This document shows positions 9,850 through 17,392 of a stretch of DNA of 38,844 nt, one piece after another. Position numbers and translations under genes: made by a program. The DNA is from an uncultured Actinomycetes bacterium (GTDB taxonomy: Bacteria; Actinomycetota; Actinomycetes; Nanopelagicales; Nanopelagicaceae). Location of the stretch: NCBI GenBank assembly GCA_903920065.1, contig CAIXKQ010000005.1, positions 1 through 38,844 on the forward strand. Reading direction: 5' to 3'. The stretch's first letter is position 1; each line of letters opens with the position of its first letter. The notes beneath the pieces were generated by a model that saw only the letters and a program-made list of their open reading frames with translations, was not told the origin of the DNA and did not search any database.

Positions 9850-10356
9850 ATGGCCCCGCGAATAATCCTCATTGGCCCCATGGGCTGCGGCAAGTCCACA
9901 ATTGGTAAATCACTTGCGCATAAGCTCGCTCTAGAATTTCGAGATACTGACTCTGTCATTGAGCAACGAGAGCATAAATCGGTTTCTCAAATCTTCATTG
10001 AAGATGGCGAAGAGGTCTTCCGTGCTTTAGAAAAAGAGGTCTTGCGCCAGGAGCTTGCGGCAAGTGACACTGTGTTAGCACTGGGTGGCGGGGCGCCGAT
10101 TTCAACTGAGGCACAATCAGCACTTAAGTCGACAACATCGCATGTCATCTATCTTGATATTTCATTAGCTAATGTTGCCCCTCGAATAGGTTTTAATAGA
10201 GATCGTCCCTTGTTACTCAATAATCCACGTGGGCAATGGCAGACGCTGATGGAAGCGCGTCGTCCTATCTATGAGGATATAGCCGATACAGTCGTTGATG
10301 TGAATAAAAGATCTCAGAGTGAAATCGTGGCGCAGATACTCGAGGTTCTAGCATGA
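9850..10356 (+). CDS. aroK: Shikimate kinase
   Basis: Phosphorylates shikimate at the 3-OH with ATP. It has 168 residues, the normal size. The Walker A loop is GPMGCGKST (9-17). The shikimate-binding DTD follows in FRDTDSVIEQ, then FRALEKEVL and LALGGGAP (the GGG substrate loop), and the lid arginine region FNRDRPLL near 115-122. The ATG lies 8 bases after aroC. The gene's last 4 bases overlap the aroB start (ATGA), so the two are probably translationally coupled. Confidence 0.96.
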   Translation: MAPRIILIGPMGCGKSTIGKSLAHKLALEFRDTDSVIEQREHKSVSQIFIEDGEEVFRALEKEVLRQELAASDTVLALGGGAPISTEAQSALKSTTSHVIYLDISLANVAPRIGFNRDRPLLLNNPRGQWQTLMEARRPIYEDIADTVVDVNKRSQSEIVAQILEVLA

Positions 10357-11408
10357 GAAAGATTTCAGTTCGGGCAGAACGAAATTACTCAGTATTAGTT
10401 GATACTCCTTATCTACAGGCGCTGGCTCCTCACTTCAAAGAGCGTGAACGCATTGCCATAATCTTTTCGGAATCAATGAAATCAGATATTCCACACATTG
10501 ATGCTCAAGATTCGGAAGTGTTCTACTTTGGAATTCCAGATTCGGAGAAGGGCAAGAGTTCAGAGACTCTGCTCAAAGTCTGGGATTGGCTAGGCTCAGC
10601 GGGATTCACTCGTTCTGATTTGATTGTCGCCATTGGTGGGGGAGCGGTTACAGATTTTGCTGGGTTCGCCGCAGCTTCTTGGTTGCGCGGATTGGATTGG
10701 GTGGCAGTGCCCACAACTGTTGCTGGAATGGTTGATGCGGCAGTGGGTGGAAAGACTGGAATTAACAGTGATTTTGGAAAGAACCTGATTGGAGCTTTTC
10801 ATTCTCCGATAGAGGTAATTATTGATCCAGAATGGTTATCAACGTTATCCGATCGCGATTTTGCAGCAGGCCTGGCGGAGGTTGTTAAGTGCGGATTCAT
10901 ACGTGATCCTCAGATTCTCACTTTACTTGAAGAAAAAAGCATTTCCGACATCCGCGCTTCGCGTGAATTGACTATTGAACTCATTCATAGAGCCATCAGC
11001 GTGAAGGCCGATGTAGTCTCGGCTGATTTCAAGGAGAGTTTTGAGAGAGAGATTCTCAATTACGGACATACTTTTGGTCATGCAGTGGAGTTAGAGAGTA
11101 AGTACTCATTGCGTCATGGAGAGTGCGTTGCTATTGGAATGGTCTACGTTGCCCACCTAGCTCATTCACTTGGGCTATTGAGCCCTGAGTTAGTCGATCA
11201 ACACGTGAAGATTCTCAGTCAGTTGGGCCTGCCGATTCGCTATCGGGAGGGAGATTGGCTAAACCTGCTGGCTTCCATGCGAGTAGATAAGAAATCACGC
11301 GGAAAGCAGATTCGTTTTGTAGTGGTCTCCGAGATTGCCAAAACCAAGAGAGTCGAGTCGGTAACTGACGACCAACTCCTAGCCGCATATGAGAAGGTTA
11401 GCCAATGA
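10353..11408 (+). CDS. aroB: 3-Dehydroquinate synthase
   Basis: Converts DAHP to 3-dehydroquinate, an NAD+- and metal-dependent reaction early in the shikimate pathway. It has 351 residues. The NAD-binding IVAIGGGAVTDFAGFAA is at about 90-106, followed by PTTVAGMVDAAVGGKTGIN (about 121-139) and GLAEVVKCGFI. Metal ligands are in the GLAEVVK Glu and the HTFGHAVE / HGECVAIGM histidines (about 239-265). The start ATG overlaps the aroK stop and the stop overlaps the aroQ start, both by 4 bases. Confidence 0.97.
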   Translation: MRKISVRAERNYSVLVDTPYLQALAPHFKERERIAIIFSESMKSDIPHIDAQDSEVFYFGIPDSEKGKSSETLLKVWDWLGSAGFTRSDLIVAIGGGAVTDFAGFAAASWLRGLDWVAVPTTVAGMVDAAVGGKTGINSDFGKNLIGAFHSPIEVIIDPEWLSTLSDRDFAAGLAEVVKCGFIRDPQILTLLEEKSISDIRASRELTIELIHRAISVKADVVSADFKESFEREILNYGHTFGHAVELESKYSLRHGECVAIGMVYVAHLAHSLGLLSPELVDQHVKILSQLGLPIRYREGDWLNLLASMRVDKKSRGKQIRFVVVSEIAKTKRVESVTDDQLLAAYEKVSQ

Positions 11409-11836
11409 AGGTATTAGTTCTTAATGGTCCAAATCTCGGGCGCCTCGATATTCGAGATTCTTCCATCTACGGAGATATGACTTATCCAGCATTGGTAAGC
11501 CATATTGAAAACGCGGCTAAGACTCATGGTTTTGAAGCCGATGTTCGGCAGAGCAACGATGAGTCTGAGATCATCGGCTGGTTACATGAAGCTGCCGACA
11601 CAAAAACTCCGGTCATTATCAACCCAGCTGCCTTTACTCACTACTCATATGCGATCCGTGATGCCGCAGAACTAGTGAAGGCACCTCTCATCGAAGTTCA
11701 TCTATCGAACCCGCTTGCTCGTGAAGAATTCCGTCACACGTCGGTTATCTCTGGTGTGGCAAACGGAACTATTGGTGGTTTTGGGCCCAATTCATATGTA
11801 CTAGCGCTCATCGCGTTGAAGGCACTTCTGTCTTAA
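11405..11836 (+). CDS. aroQ: 3-Dehydroquinate dehydratase, type II
   Basis: Dehydrates 3-dehydroquinate to 3-dehydroshikimate by trans elimination. It has 143 residues, typical of the dodecameric type II enzyme and unrelated to type I AroD. NGPNLGRLDIRDSSIYG (8-24) holds the flexible-loop Arg and the catalytic Tyr. NPAAFTHYSYAIRDA (about 73-87) carries the substrate-binding Asn and the first His, and EVHLSNPLAREEFRHTS the second. The loop is GRLDIR where many relatives have GxLGxR. It is the last gene of the 4-base-overlap chain aroK-aroB-aroQ, with efp 64 bases downstream. Confidence 0.95.
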   Translation: MKVLVLNGPNLGRLDIRDSSIYGDMTYPALVSHIENAAKTHGFEADVRQSNDESEIIGWLHEAADTKTPVIINPAAFTHYSYAIRDAAELVKAPLIEVHLSNPLAREEFRHTSVISGVANGTIGGFGPNSYVLALIALKALLS

Positions 11837-11846
11837 TTTGATGAGG

Positions 11847-11852
11847 TAAAGT
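11847..11852 (+). promoter_or_regulatory. Candidate -10 hexamer TAAAGT of efp-nusB
   Basis: TAAAGT fits TANNNT and sits in the 64-base aroQ-efp gap. A start about 7 bases on would give a leader of roughly 40 bases that includes the GGAG before the efp GTG. No convincing -35 is seen, so this is tentative. Confidence 0.4.
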
Positions 11853-11900
11853 TCGCTCTCTATTGCACTTCGATGGGCGAAGGCATGAACTGGAGTTATC

Positions 11901-12461
11901 GTGGCAACTACAAATGATCTTAAAAATGGCATGACACTTGATATCGATGGTCAGCTATGGACTGTAGTTGAGTTTCAACACGTCAAGCCAGGCAAAGGTC
12001 CAGCATTCGTTCGCACAAAGCTCAAGCAAGTCATGACAGGCAAGGTTGTCGATAAGACATTTAACGCTGGTGTCAAGATTGAGATTGCGATCCTAGAAAA
12101 GCGCGAGATGAACTTCCTTTATAAAGAGGGCGATGATTTCGTATTTATGGATAACGTCAATTTTGATCAAATGACTATCTCGGCAGTCACCGTTGGTGAG
12201 GCATCTAATTACATGCTAGAAAACACTGAAGCCATTGTTGCAATCCATGAGGGAAATCCGCTCTACCTAGAATTGGCAGCATCTGTTCCGCTTAAGGTCA
12301 CATACACCGAGCCAGGACTCCAAGGTGATCGCTCCTCTGGTGGAACTAAGCCAGCGACAGTAGAGACTGGAATCCAGATTCAGGTTCCATTGTTTATTAA
12401 GCAGGATGAAATTGTCCTTGTTGACACACGTGATGGCTCTTATTTGGGTCGCGCTAACTAG
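11901..12461 (+). CDS. efp: Translation elongation factor P, PGKGP-loop type
   Basis: Relieves ribosome stalling at polyproline stretches by binding between the P and E sites. It has 186 residues in three beta-barrel domains. The domain I loop reads P30-G31-K32-G33-P34, with Lys32 at the tip that meets the peptidyl-tRNA CCA end. The double-proline PGKGP loop is known from actinobacterial EF-P that works with an unmodified lysine. No EF-P modification gene (epmA, epmB, ymfI or earP) is seen nearby, which agrees. The GTG start has GGAG 7 bases upstream. The stop shares one base with the nusB GTG. Confidence 0.97.
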   Translation: MATTNDLKNGMTLDIDGQLWTVVEFQHVKPGKGPAFVRTKLKQVMTGKVVDKTFNAGVKIEIAILEKREMNFLYKEGDDFVFMDNVNFDQMTISAVTVGEASNYMLENTEAIVAIHEGNPLYLELAASVPLKVTYTEPGLQGDRSSGGTKPATVETGIQIQVPLFIKQDEIVLVDTRDGSYLGRAN

Positions 12462-12883
12462 TGTCAGCTCGCAGTAAAGCTCGAAAACAAACTCTAGATC
12501 TGCTCTACGAGTCAGATATTCGTGGTTCATCGGCTGCGGATTTATTGGTGATTCGCGATATTCCAGCGGATGGCCCTGATGCAAGGCCCATTAGAGATTT
12601 CACCAAAGCCCTCATTGGTGGCATCACCGAAAATCGTAGAAAGATCGATGAACTAATTGCAACCTATGCGCAAGGCTGGGATATGGATCGTCTTCCGGCT
12701 GTCGATCGCAATATTTTGCGGCTTGGGATTTACGAAATAGTTTGGTCAGATGAAGTTGAAGATGCGGTTGCTATTGATGAGGCACTTAATCTGGCAAGAG
12801 ATCTTTCAACAGATGAATCAGCTGGATATATTCACGGTGTTTTAGGAAGAGTCTCAACAATCAAAGCTAGTATCGCGCGTTAA
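12461..12883 (+). CDS. nusB: Transcription antitermination / rRNA-processing factor NusB
   Basis: All-helical RNA-binding protein that, with NusE/S10, binds boxA in rRNA leaders and supports antitermination. It has 140 residues, the full NusB length. The N-terminal ARSKARKQTLDLLYESD (2-18) and the C-terminal VDRNILRLGIYEIVWSDEV ... AIDEALNLARDLSTDESAGYIHGVLGRV (about 81-133) are characteristic. The GTG start overlaps the efp stop by one base. Its stop TAA is immediately followed by the stop of the minus-strand BldD-like gene with no base between, and no terminator is visible. Confidence 0.96.
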   Translation: MSARSKARKQTLDLLYESDIRGSSAADLLVIRDIPADGPDARPIRDFTKALIGGITENRRKIDELIATYAQGWDMDRLPAVDRNILRLGIYEIVWSDEVEDAVAIDEALNLARDLSTDESAGYIHGVLGRVSTIKASIAR

Positions 12884-13378
12884 TTAGCGTATTTTCAATA
12901 AGAGTGTTTCTCGCTCAAGCCAGTTCAGGACCTTCTCCTCGCTCTCGTCAAAGAGCACAGTCAGTGTTGCGATGTCATTTGTACGCAAGGAGATAACTTC
13001 GCCATTCCAATCCTGGCGCGTGCGTACTATCTTTTGGAGGAGCCTAGAGAGATGGGTGTACTTGTCTAGCTCGAATCTGTCTTCTTGTTGCACCCGATGA
13101 TTAATAAGTCGCAGATCGAGAATGATTTTGGTCCCATTACTCCTCTCTAGTTTCTCAGAGTGGCCAAATATTTCCGATATCGGCACTTGGTAGAGTGCGG
13201 CAATCTGCAGTGCACGCTTGACACTTAAGGAGCGCGCCCCTCGTTCATATGAACCTAAGACAACTGCCTTGATCCGCCCTTCACTTAAGGTTTCCACATC
13301 GGAAAGTGAAAGGGATTTGGACTGTCTGATTGCGCGAAGTGTGGAATTAATCTCGTTCACTGTGGGCTGTTGATACAT
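12884..13378 (-). CDS. bldD: BldD-like HTH regulator with c-di-GMP signature
   Basis: DNA-binding regulator of 164 residues if started at the ATG at 13378. The N-terminal XRE-type HTH (about 9-70) contains STLRAIRQSKSLSL, KAVVLGSYERGARSLSV and LYQVPISEIFG, closely matching Streptomyces BldD. The C-terminal half carries R111-Q-D113, eight residues, then R122-T-N-D125. This is the RXD-X8-RXXD motif by which BldD binds tetrameric c-di-GMP. Position also fits: Streptomyces bldD lies with efp, nusB and pyrR. A longer frame to 13414 would add 12 residues (MGPCPGN...). I prefer 13378 because its N-terminus matches BldD in length and a TACCCT -10 ends 6 bases before it. It is divergent from pyrR and convergent with nusB. 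Confidence 0.85.
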   Translation of the reverse strand: MYQQPTVNEINSTLRAIRQSKSLSLSDVETLSEGRIKAVVLGSYERGARSLSVKRALQIAALYQVPISEIFGHSEKLERSNGTKIILDLRLINHRVQQEDRFELDKYTHLSRLLQKIVRTRQDWNGEVISLRTNDIATLTVLFDESEEKVLNWLERETLLLKIR

Positions 13379-13384
13379 CCAGCC

Positions 13385-13390
13385 AGGGTA
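13385..13390 (-). promoter_or_regulatory. -10 hexamer TACCCT, leaderless promoter of the BldD-like gene
   Basis: On the minus strand TACCCT lies 6 bases before the ATG at 13378, the same spacing as at ten other genes in the window. It supports the shorter BldD reading frame. Confidence 0.55.
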
Positions 13391-13444
13391 TGGGTTGCCC
13401 GGACACGGCCCCATCGGCTATCCACAGAGCGCTCCTAGTCCTGG

Positions 13445-13450
13445 TATCAT
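13445..13450 (+). promoter_or_regulatory. -10 hexamer TATCAT of the pyrimidine operon
   Basis: TATCAT lies about 7 bases before a predicted transcription start near 13457, giving a leader of about 45 bases that begins just before the PyrR-type hairpin. No good -35 is present. The bldD start lies on the other side of the same short divergent region. Confidence 0.55.
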
Positions 13451-13470
13451 TGCCCCGCATCCTTTAACGA

Positions 13471-13488
13471 CCCGTCCTGCGAGGCGGG
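13471..13488 (+). promoter_or_regulatory. PyrR-binding RNA hairpin in the pyr operon leader
   Basis: Bases 13471-13476 (CCCGTC) pair with 13483-13488 (GGCGGG), closing a hexaloop CTGCGA. The core GTCCTGCGAGGC (13474-13485) matches the known PyrR site pattern RUCCNGNGAGGY, including the CNGNGA loop. The Shine-Dalgarno AAGGAG starts at 13490 and pyrR at 13502. TCCTT at 13460-13464 can pair with AAGGA of the Shine-Dalgarno and enclose the hairpin. No terminator follows. PyrR bound with UMP/UTP would therefore probably block translation, as described for Mycobacterium smegmatis, rather than attenuate transcription as in Bacillus. Confidence 0.8.
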
Positions 13489-13501
13489 GAAGGAGATTGA
13501 C

Positions 13502-14035
13502 ATGAGTGTTGCCCTGCCTGCGCCAGATATCGCGCGTGCTATTACTCGTATTGCCCATGAAATTCTCGAACGAAACTTAGGTTCTGAGACTGTAACACTC
13601 TTAGGAATTCCGACTCGCGGTGCCCACTTGGCTCTTCGCATCGCAGATGCAATTCAATCAATCGAAGGAAAGTCCGTTGAATGCGGAACTCTGGATATCA
13701 CCATGCATCGCGATGACTTACGACTACGCGCTCCACGAGCATTAGCCCCAACGCTCATTCCGCCTTCGGGGATTGAAAACCGTAATGTAGTTCTCATTGA
13801 TGACGTTCTCTTCTCAGGCCGCACAATCCGTGCAGCTTTGGATGCCCTAGGCGAGGTGGGCCGACCAAGAACTGTGCAACTCGCCGTGCTCGTTGATCGT
13901 GGCCACCGCCAACTGCCTATCAAGGCTGACTATGTGGGTAAGAACCTTCCGACATCAGCGCAACAGATAATCAAGGTTCACTTGAGTGAGACTGATGGCG
14001 TGGATGAAGTTCTACTGGAAGAGGCGAGTAAATGA
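13502..14035 (+). CDS. pyrR: Bifunctional pyr operon RNA-binding regulator / uracil phosphoribosyltransferase PyrR
   Basis: Binds the pyr leader RNA when uridine nucleotides are plentiful and often has uracil phosphoribosyltransferase activity. It has 177 residues, the usual size. The type I PRTase fold shows [16 protein letters not shown] (about 36-51) and the PRPP loop [21 protein letters not shown] (about 97-117), followed by [28 protein letters not shown]. The ATG has AAGGAG 6 bases upstream, immediately after the PyrR hairpin, so autoregulation is expected. It is first in the operon and overlaps pyrB by 4 bases (ATGA). Confidence 0.96.
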   Translation: MSVALPAPDIARAITRIAHEILERNLGSETVTLLGIPTRGAHLALRIADAIQSIEGKSVECGTLDITMHRDDLRLRAPRALAPTLIPPSGIENRNVVLIDDVLFSGRTIRAALDALGEVGRPRTVQLAVLVDRGHRQLPIKADYVGKNLPTSAQQIIKVHLSETDGVDEVLLEEASK

Positions 14036-14976
14036 ACCGCCATCTACTATCCATTAACGATCTCACCAAAAGTGATGCGCTCACCATACTTAATACCGCA
14101 GAGACACTGGCTCGTGCATCAGATGGGCCGATGAAGAAGCTTCCGACCTTGCGCGGGCGAACGATTGTCAATCTCTTTGCTGAAGATTCAACCAGAACCC
14201 GAATCTCTTTTGAAGCTGCTGCAAAAAGACTCTCCGCCGATGTCATTAACTTCTCGGCCAAGGGATCTAGTTTAAGTAAGGGGGAGTCACTGAAAGACAC
14301 TGCGCAAACGTTGCAAGCGATGGGCGCAGATGCGGTGATTATTAGACACAACGCTTCCGGTGCTGCACATACCTTAGCTAAAGGTGAATGGATGTCTGGC
14401 TCTGTCATCAATGCGGGAGATGGAACACATGAGCACCCAAGTCAGGCCCTGCTTGATGCATTTACAATTCGTAAACATTGTGCACATGGAAATGAAGATT
14501 TAACTGGTCTTCGAATCGCAATCGTGGGAGATATCTTGCACTCACGCGTTGCTCGTTCAAATGTTGCACTGCTGACGATGCTGGGTGCAAAAGTTGTACT
14601 TGTGGCACCGCCGACCTTGCTTCCAATCGGAGTTGACTCGTGGCCGGCCGAAGTGTCCTACGACTTTGACTCAGTAATTAGTGAAGTTGATGCTGTGATC
14701 ATGCTGCGTATCCAAATCGAGCGAATGACAGAGATGTATTTGCCCAATGCACGTGAGTATTCGCGCTTCTTCGGACTTGATAAAGATCGACTTGTAAGAA
14801 TGAAAACAAACGCAATCGTCATGCACCCGGGTCCAATGAATCGTGGTTTGGAAATTTCAGCCGAAAGTGCCGACAGCGCTCGATCAGTGATTATTGAACA
14901 AGTCAAAAATGGCGTGAGCGTCAGAATGGCTATCTTGTACTTGTTACTTGCTGGAACAGCGGAATTGGAGATCTGA
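14032..14976 (+). CDS. pyrB: Aspartate carbamoyltransferase catalytic subunit
   Basis: Condenses carbamoyl phosphate with aspartate, the committed step of pyrimidine synthesis. It has 314 residues. The carbamoyl-phosphate site is S53-T-R-T-R57 in [11 protein letters not shown], and [12 protein letters not shown] (about 138-149) follows. The aspartate-domain motif is [12 protein letters not shown] near 264-275. No regulatory subunit gene pyrI is present, as expected outside enteric bacteria. pyrC begins 2 bases downstream. Confidence 0.97.
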   Translation: MNRHLLSINDLTKSDALTILNTAETLARASDGPMKKLPTLRGRTIVNLFAEDSTRTRISFEAAAKRLSADVINFSAKGSSLSKGESLKDTAQTLQAMGADAVIIRHNASGAAHTLAKGEWMSGSVINAGDGTHEHPSQALLDAFTIRKHCAHGNEDLTGLRIAIVGDILHSRVARSNVALLTMLGAKVVLVAPPTLLPIGVDSWPAEVSYDFDSVISEVDAVIMLRIQIERMTEMYLPNAREYSRFFGLDKDRLVRMKTNAIVMHPGPMNRGLEISAESADSARSVIIEQVKNGVSVRMAILYLLLAGTAELEI

Positions 14977-14978
14977 CT

Positions 14979-16265
14979 ATGAGCCAGAAACTATTCATCA
15001 AAAATGGGACGCTCGCTAACGGAACCAAAGCTGATATCAGCATCTCAGATGGGGTCATCATCTCAATTGATACATTGCCGAGTGCACCAGATGGCGCACA
15101 AGTAATCGATGCTAAAGATTGCATCATCCTGCCCGGTCTGGTTGATTTACATACCCACCTACGTGAACCTGGTAAAGAGAGTGCCGAAACAGTTCTCTCT
15201 GGATCTAGAGCTGCCGCCAAGGGTGGCTTTGTTGCAGTCAGTGCGATGGCAAACACATCACCTGTGGCAGATAATGCCAGCGTTGTAGAGCATGTCTATC
15301 GATTAGGACAAAAAGCAGGACTCGTTGATGTGTTCCCGGTTGGTGCTGTGACGCAAGGCCTTGCTGGTGAAAACTTGGCAGACATCGGTGCGATGGCCAA
15401 CTCAGAAGCGCGAGTGAGAGTATTTAGCGATGATGGCAATTGCGTCTCTGATGCACTTGTTATGCGACACGCACTTGAATACGTCAAGGGTTTTGATGGC
15501 GTCATTGCCCAACATGCGCAAGAACCGCGTTTGACCCAAGGTGCACAGATGAATGAAGGAATAGTCTCATCACAACTAGGTCTAAAGGGTTGGCCAGCTA
15601 TCGCCGAAGAGGCAATCATCGCGCGAGATATTCTCCTAGCTGATTTTTTGCAGGCACGCTTGCATATCTGCCATGTAACAACGGCAGGGGGAGTTGAGAT
15701 AATTCGCTGGGCGAAGGCGCGTGGAATCTCTGTCACCGCCGAAGTAACTCCTCATCATCTACTTCTCACCGATGAGTTAGCTAGAAGTTATGACGCGGTA
15801 TATAAAGTAAATCCACCATTACGTACTGAAAAAGACGTGATGTCACTCCGTGAAGGACTGGCTGAAGGCATCATTGATATTGTGGCAACAGATCACGCTC
15901 CGCACGCTTCTGAGAGCAAGGAGTGCGAGTGGCAGGAGGCGTCCTTCGGAATGTTGGGTCTGGAGACCGCGCTGCCAATAGTCATTCAGACTATGGTGCA
16001 GACCGGGCTGATGAGTTGGGAACAGGTTGCAGCGCGTATGAGTACTGCTCCGGCCCAAATTGGACGCTATGAAAATCATGGTCAGGAAATTGCTGTGGGA
16101 GCAAAGGCGCACATCACTGTGATTAATCCGACGGCAACTCACCGGGTGGATCGAGATCTAGTTCTATCAAGGAGTCGCAATACTCCCTTCCACGGCTTAG
16201 AGCTCCCTGGAGTAATCATGGCAACTGTATTTGGTGGAAAATTGACGTACGAAGGGAATAAGTAG
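14979..16265 (+). CDS. pyrC: Dihydroorotase, class I
   Basis: Zinc amidohydrolase that cyclises carbamoyl-aspartate to dihydroorotate. It has 428 residues, the length of class I enzymes. Metal ligands His58 and His60 are in DLHTHLREPGKE. FSDDGNCVSDALVMRHAL supplies the Asp expected in class I enzymes, LHICHVTTAGG and VTPHHLLL supply further histidines, and ATDHAPHASESKE holds the catalytic Asp near 304. The ATG is preceded by a GGAG in the end of pyrB. Its stop shares one base with the carA start. No signs of an inactive pseudo-dihydroorotase: all His and Asp positions are present. Confidence 0.96.
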   Translation: MSQKLFIKNGTLANGTKADISISDGVIISIDTLPSAPDGAQVIDAKDCIILPGLVDLHTHLREPGKESAETVLSGSRAAAKGGFVAVSAMANTSPVADNASVVEHVYRLGQKAGLVDVFPVGAVTQGLAGENLADIGAMANSEARVRVFSDDGNCVSDALVMRHALEYVKGFDGVIAQHAQEPRLTQGAQMNEGIVSSQLGLKGWPAIAEEAIIARDILLADFLQARLHICHVTTAGGVEIIRWAKARGISVTAEVTPHHLLLTDELARSYDAVYKVNPPLRTEKDVMSLREGLAEGIIDIVATDHAPHASESKECEWQEASFGMLGLETALPIVIQTMVQTGLMSWEQVAARMSTAPAQIGRYENHGQEIAVGAKAHITVINPTATHRVDRDLVLSRSRNTPFHGLELPGVIMATVFGGKLTYEGNK

Positions 16266-17392
16266 TGTCACAAGCATTCTTCGTTCTCGATGATGGTCGA
16301 ATTTTCCAAGGCAAATCATGGGCTGCTACTGGTAAAACATTTGGGGAGGCAGTATTTCAAACGGGCATGACTGGTTATCAAGAAACCTTGACTGACCCGT
16401 CATATCACAAGCAAGTTGTCGTGATGACAGCGCCTCATATCGGGAATACTGGAGTCAATACCTTTGATAATGAATCCAGTAAATACTGGGTAGCCGGTTT
16501 TGTTGTTCGAAATCCATCAACTGTCACCAGTAATTGGCGAAGTGAGAAAGACCTTGAATCTGAATTGATTAGCCAAGGAATTGTGGGTATTCAAGGAGTA
16601 GACACACGCGCAATCACTCGCCACTTACGTGATCGAGGAGCGATGAAGGTCGGCATATTCTCTGGTCTTGATCTCACTCGAGAAGAGATGGTTGTGGAAG
16701 TTCGCAAACAAGCCGATATGGCTGGTTCCTATCTGTGCGCCGATGTCTCAACGCCAAAGACATACGTGGTTGCCGCGCAGGGAGTGAAGAAATACACTGT
16801 TGCGGCAATTGATTTAGGAATCAAAGGCGCAACCCCGCGTGCGATGGCAGAGCGTGGGATTGAAACACATGTCATGCCTTATAACGTGACCCTCGATGAA
16901 ATCTTGGCCATCAATCCAGATGGGGTATTTCTCTCCAATGGTCCTGGAGATCCAGCGACGATGACTGAAACTATCGAGTTAGTGCGAAGTCTTCTGCTCG
17001 AAGAGATTCCCATTTTCGGAATTTGTTTCGGTCATCAAATTCTTGGACGAGCGCTTGGTTTTGAAACCTACAAATTGCAATTCGGGCATCGCGGAATTAA
17101 TCAACCTGTGCTTGATAAGCGAAGCGGTAAAGTTGAAATCACAGCGCATAACCATGGCTTCGCACTGAAAGCTCCGACTGATTCTGGTTTCTCCACCGTG
17201 TATGGCCTTGGTCAAGTGACTCACATCTGTCTTAACGATGGTGTTGTTGAAGGTATTGAGCTTCTTGAGCGTGGAGCTTTCAGTGTTCAGTACCACCCGG
17301 AAGCGGCCGCCGGACCACATGATGCTGCATACCTATTTGATCAGTTTGTTGACATGATGGCTAAATATCCAAGATTGGCGGCTTCCAAGTAA
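16265..17392 (+). CDS. carA: Carbamoyl-phosphate synthase, glutaminase (small) subunit
   Basis: Releases ammonia from glutamine for CarB. It has 375 residues: an N-terminal CPSase small-chain domain (about 1-140, with [17 protein letters not shown]) and a class I amidotransferase domain. The catalytic triad is visible as Cys254 (IFGICFGHQ), His344 and Glu346 (QYHPEA). [11 protein letters not shown] supplies the oxyanion region. Phe replaces the commoner Leu after the nucleophile (GICFGHQ), which should be neutral. The GTG start overlaps pyrC by one base and the stop overlaps carB by one base. Confidence 0.97.
   Translation: MSQAFFVLDDGRIFQGKSWAATGKTFGEAVFQTGMTGYQETLTDPSYHKQVVVMTAPHIGNTGVNTFDNESSKYWVAGFVVRNPSTVTSNWRSEKDLESELISQGIVGIQGVDTRAITRHLRDRGAMKVGIFSGLDLTREEMVVEVRKQADMAGSYLCADVSTPKTYVVAAQGVKKYTVAAIDLGIKGATPRAMAERGIETHVMPYNVTLDEILAINPDGVFLSNGPGDPATMTETIELVRSLLLEEIPIFGICFGHQILGRALGFETYKLQFGHRGINQPVLDKRSGKVEITAHNHGFALKAPTDSGFSTVYGLGQVTHICLNDGVVEGIELLERGAFSVQYHPEAAAGPHDAAYLFDQFVDMMAKYPRLAASK

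Noticed and set aside
13379-13414. N-terminal extension of the BldD-like protein (MGPCPGNPYPGW)
   Set aside because: The extra 12 residues have no match in BldD as I recall it. The -10 TACCCT would lie inside the coding region, and the ATG at 13378 has the expected spacing.
13418-13426. DnaA-box-like CTATCCACA between bldD and pyrR
   Set aside because: It differs from TTATCCACA by one base but is a single site with no cluster, no AT-rich unwinding region and no origin genes nearby.
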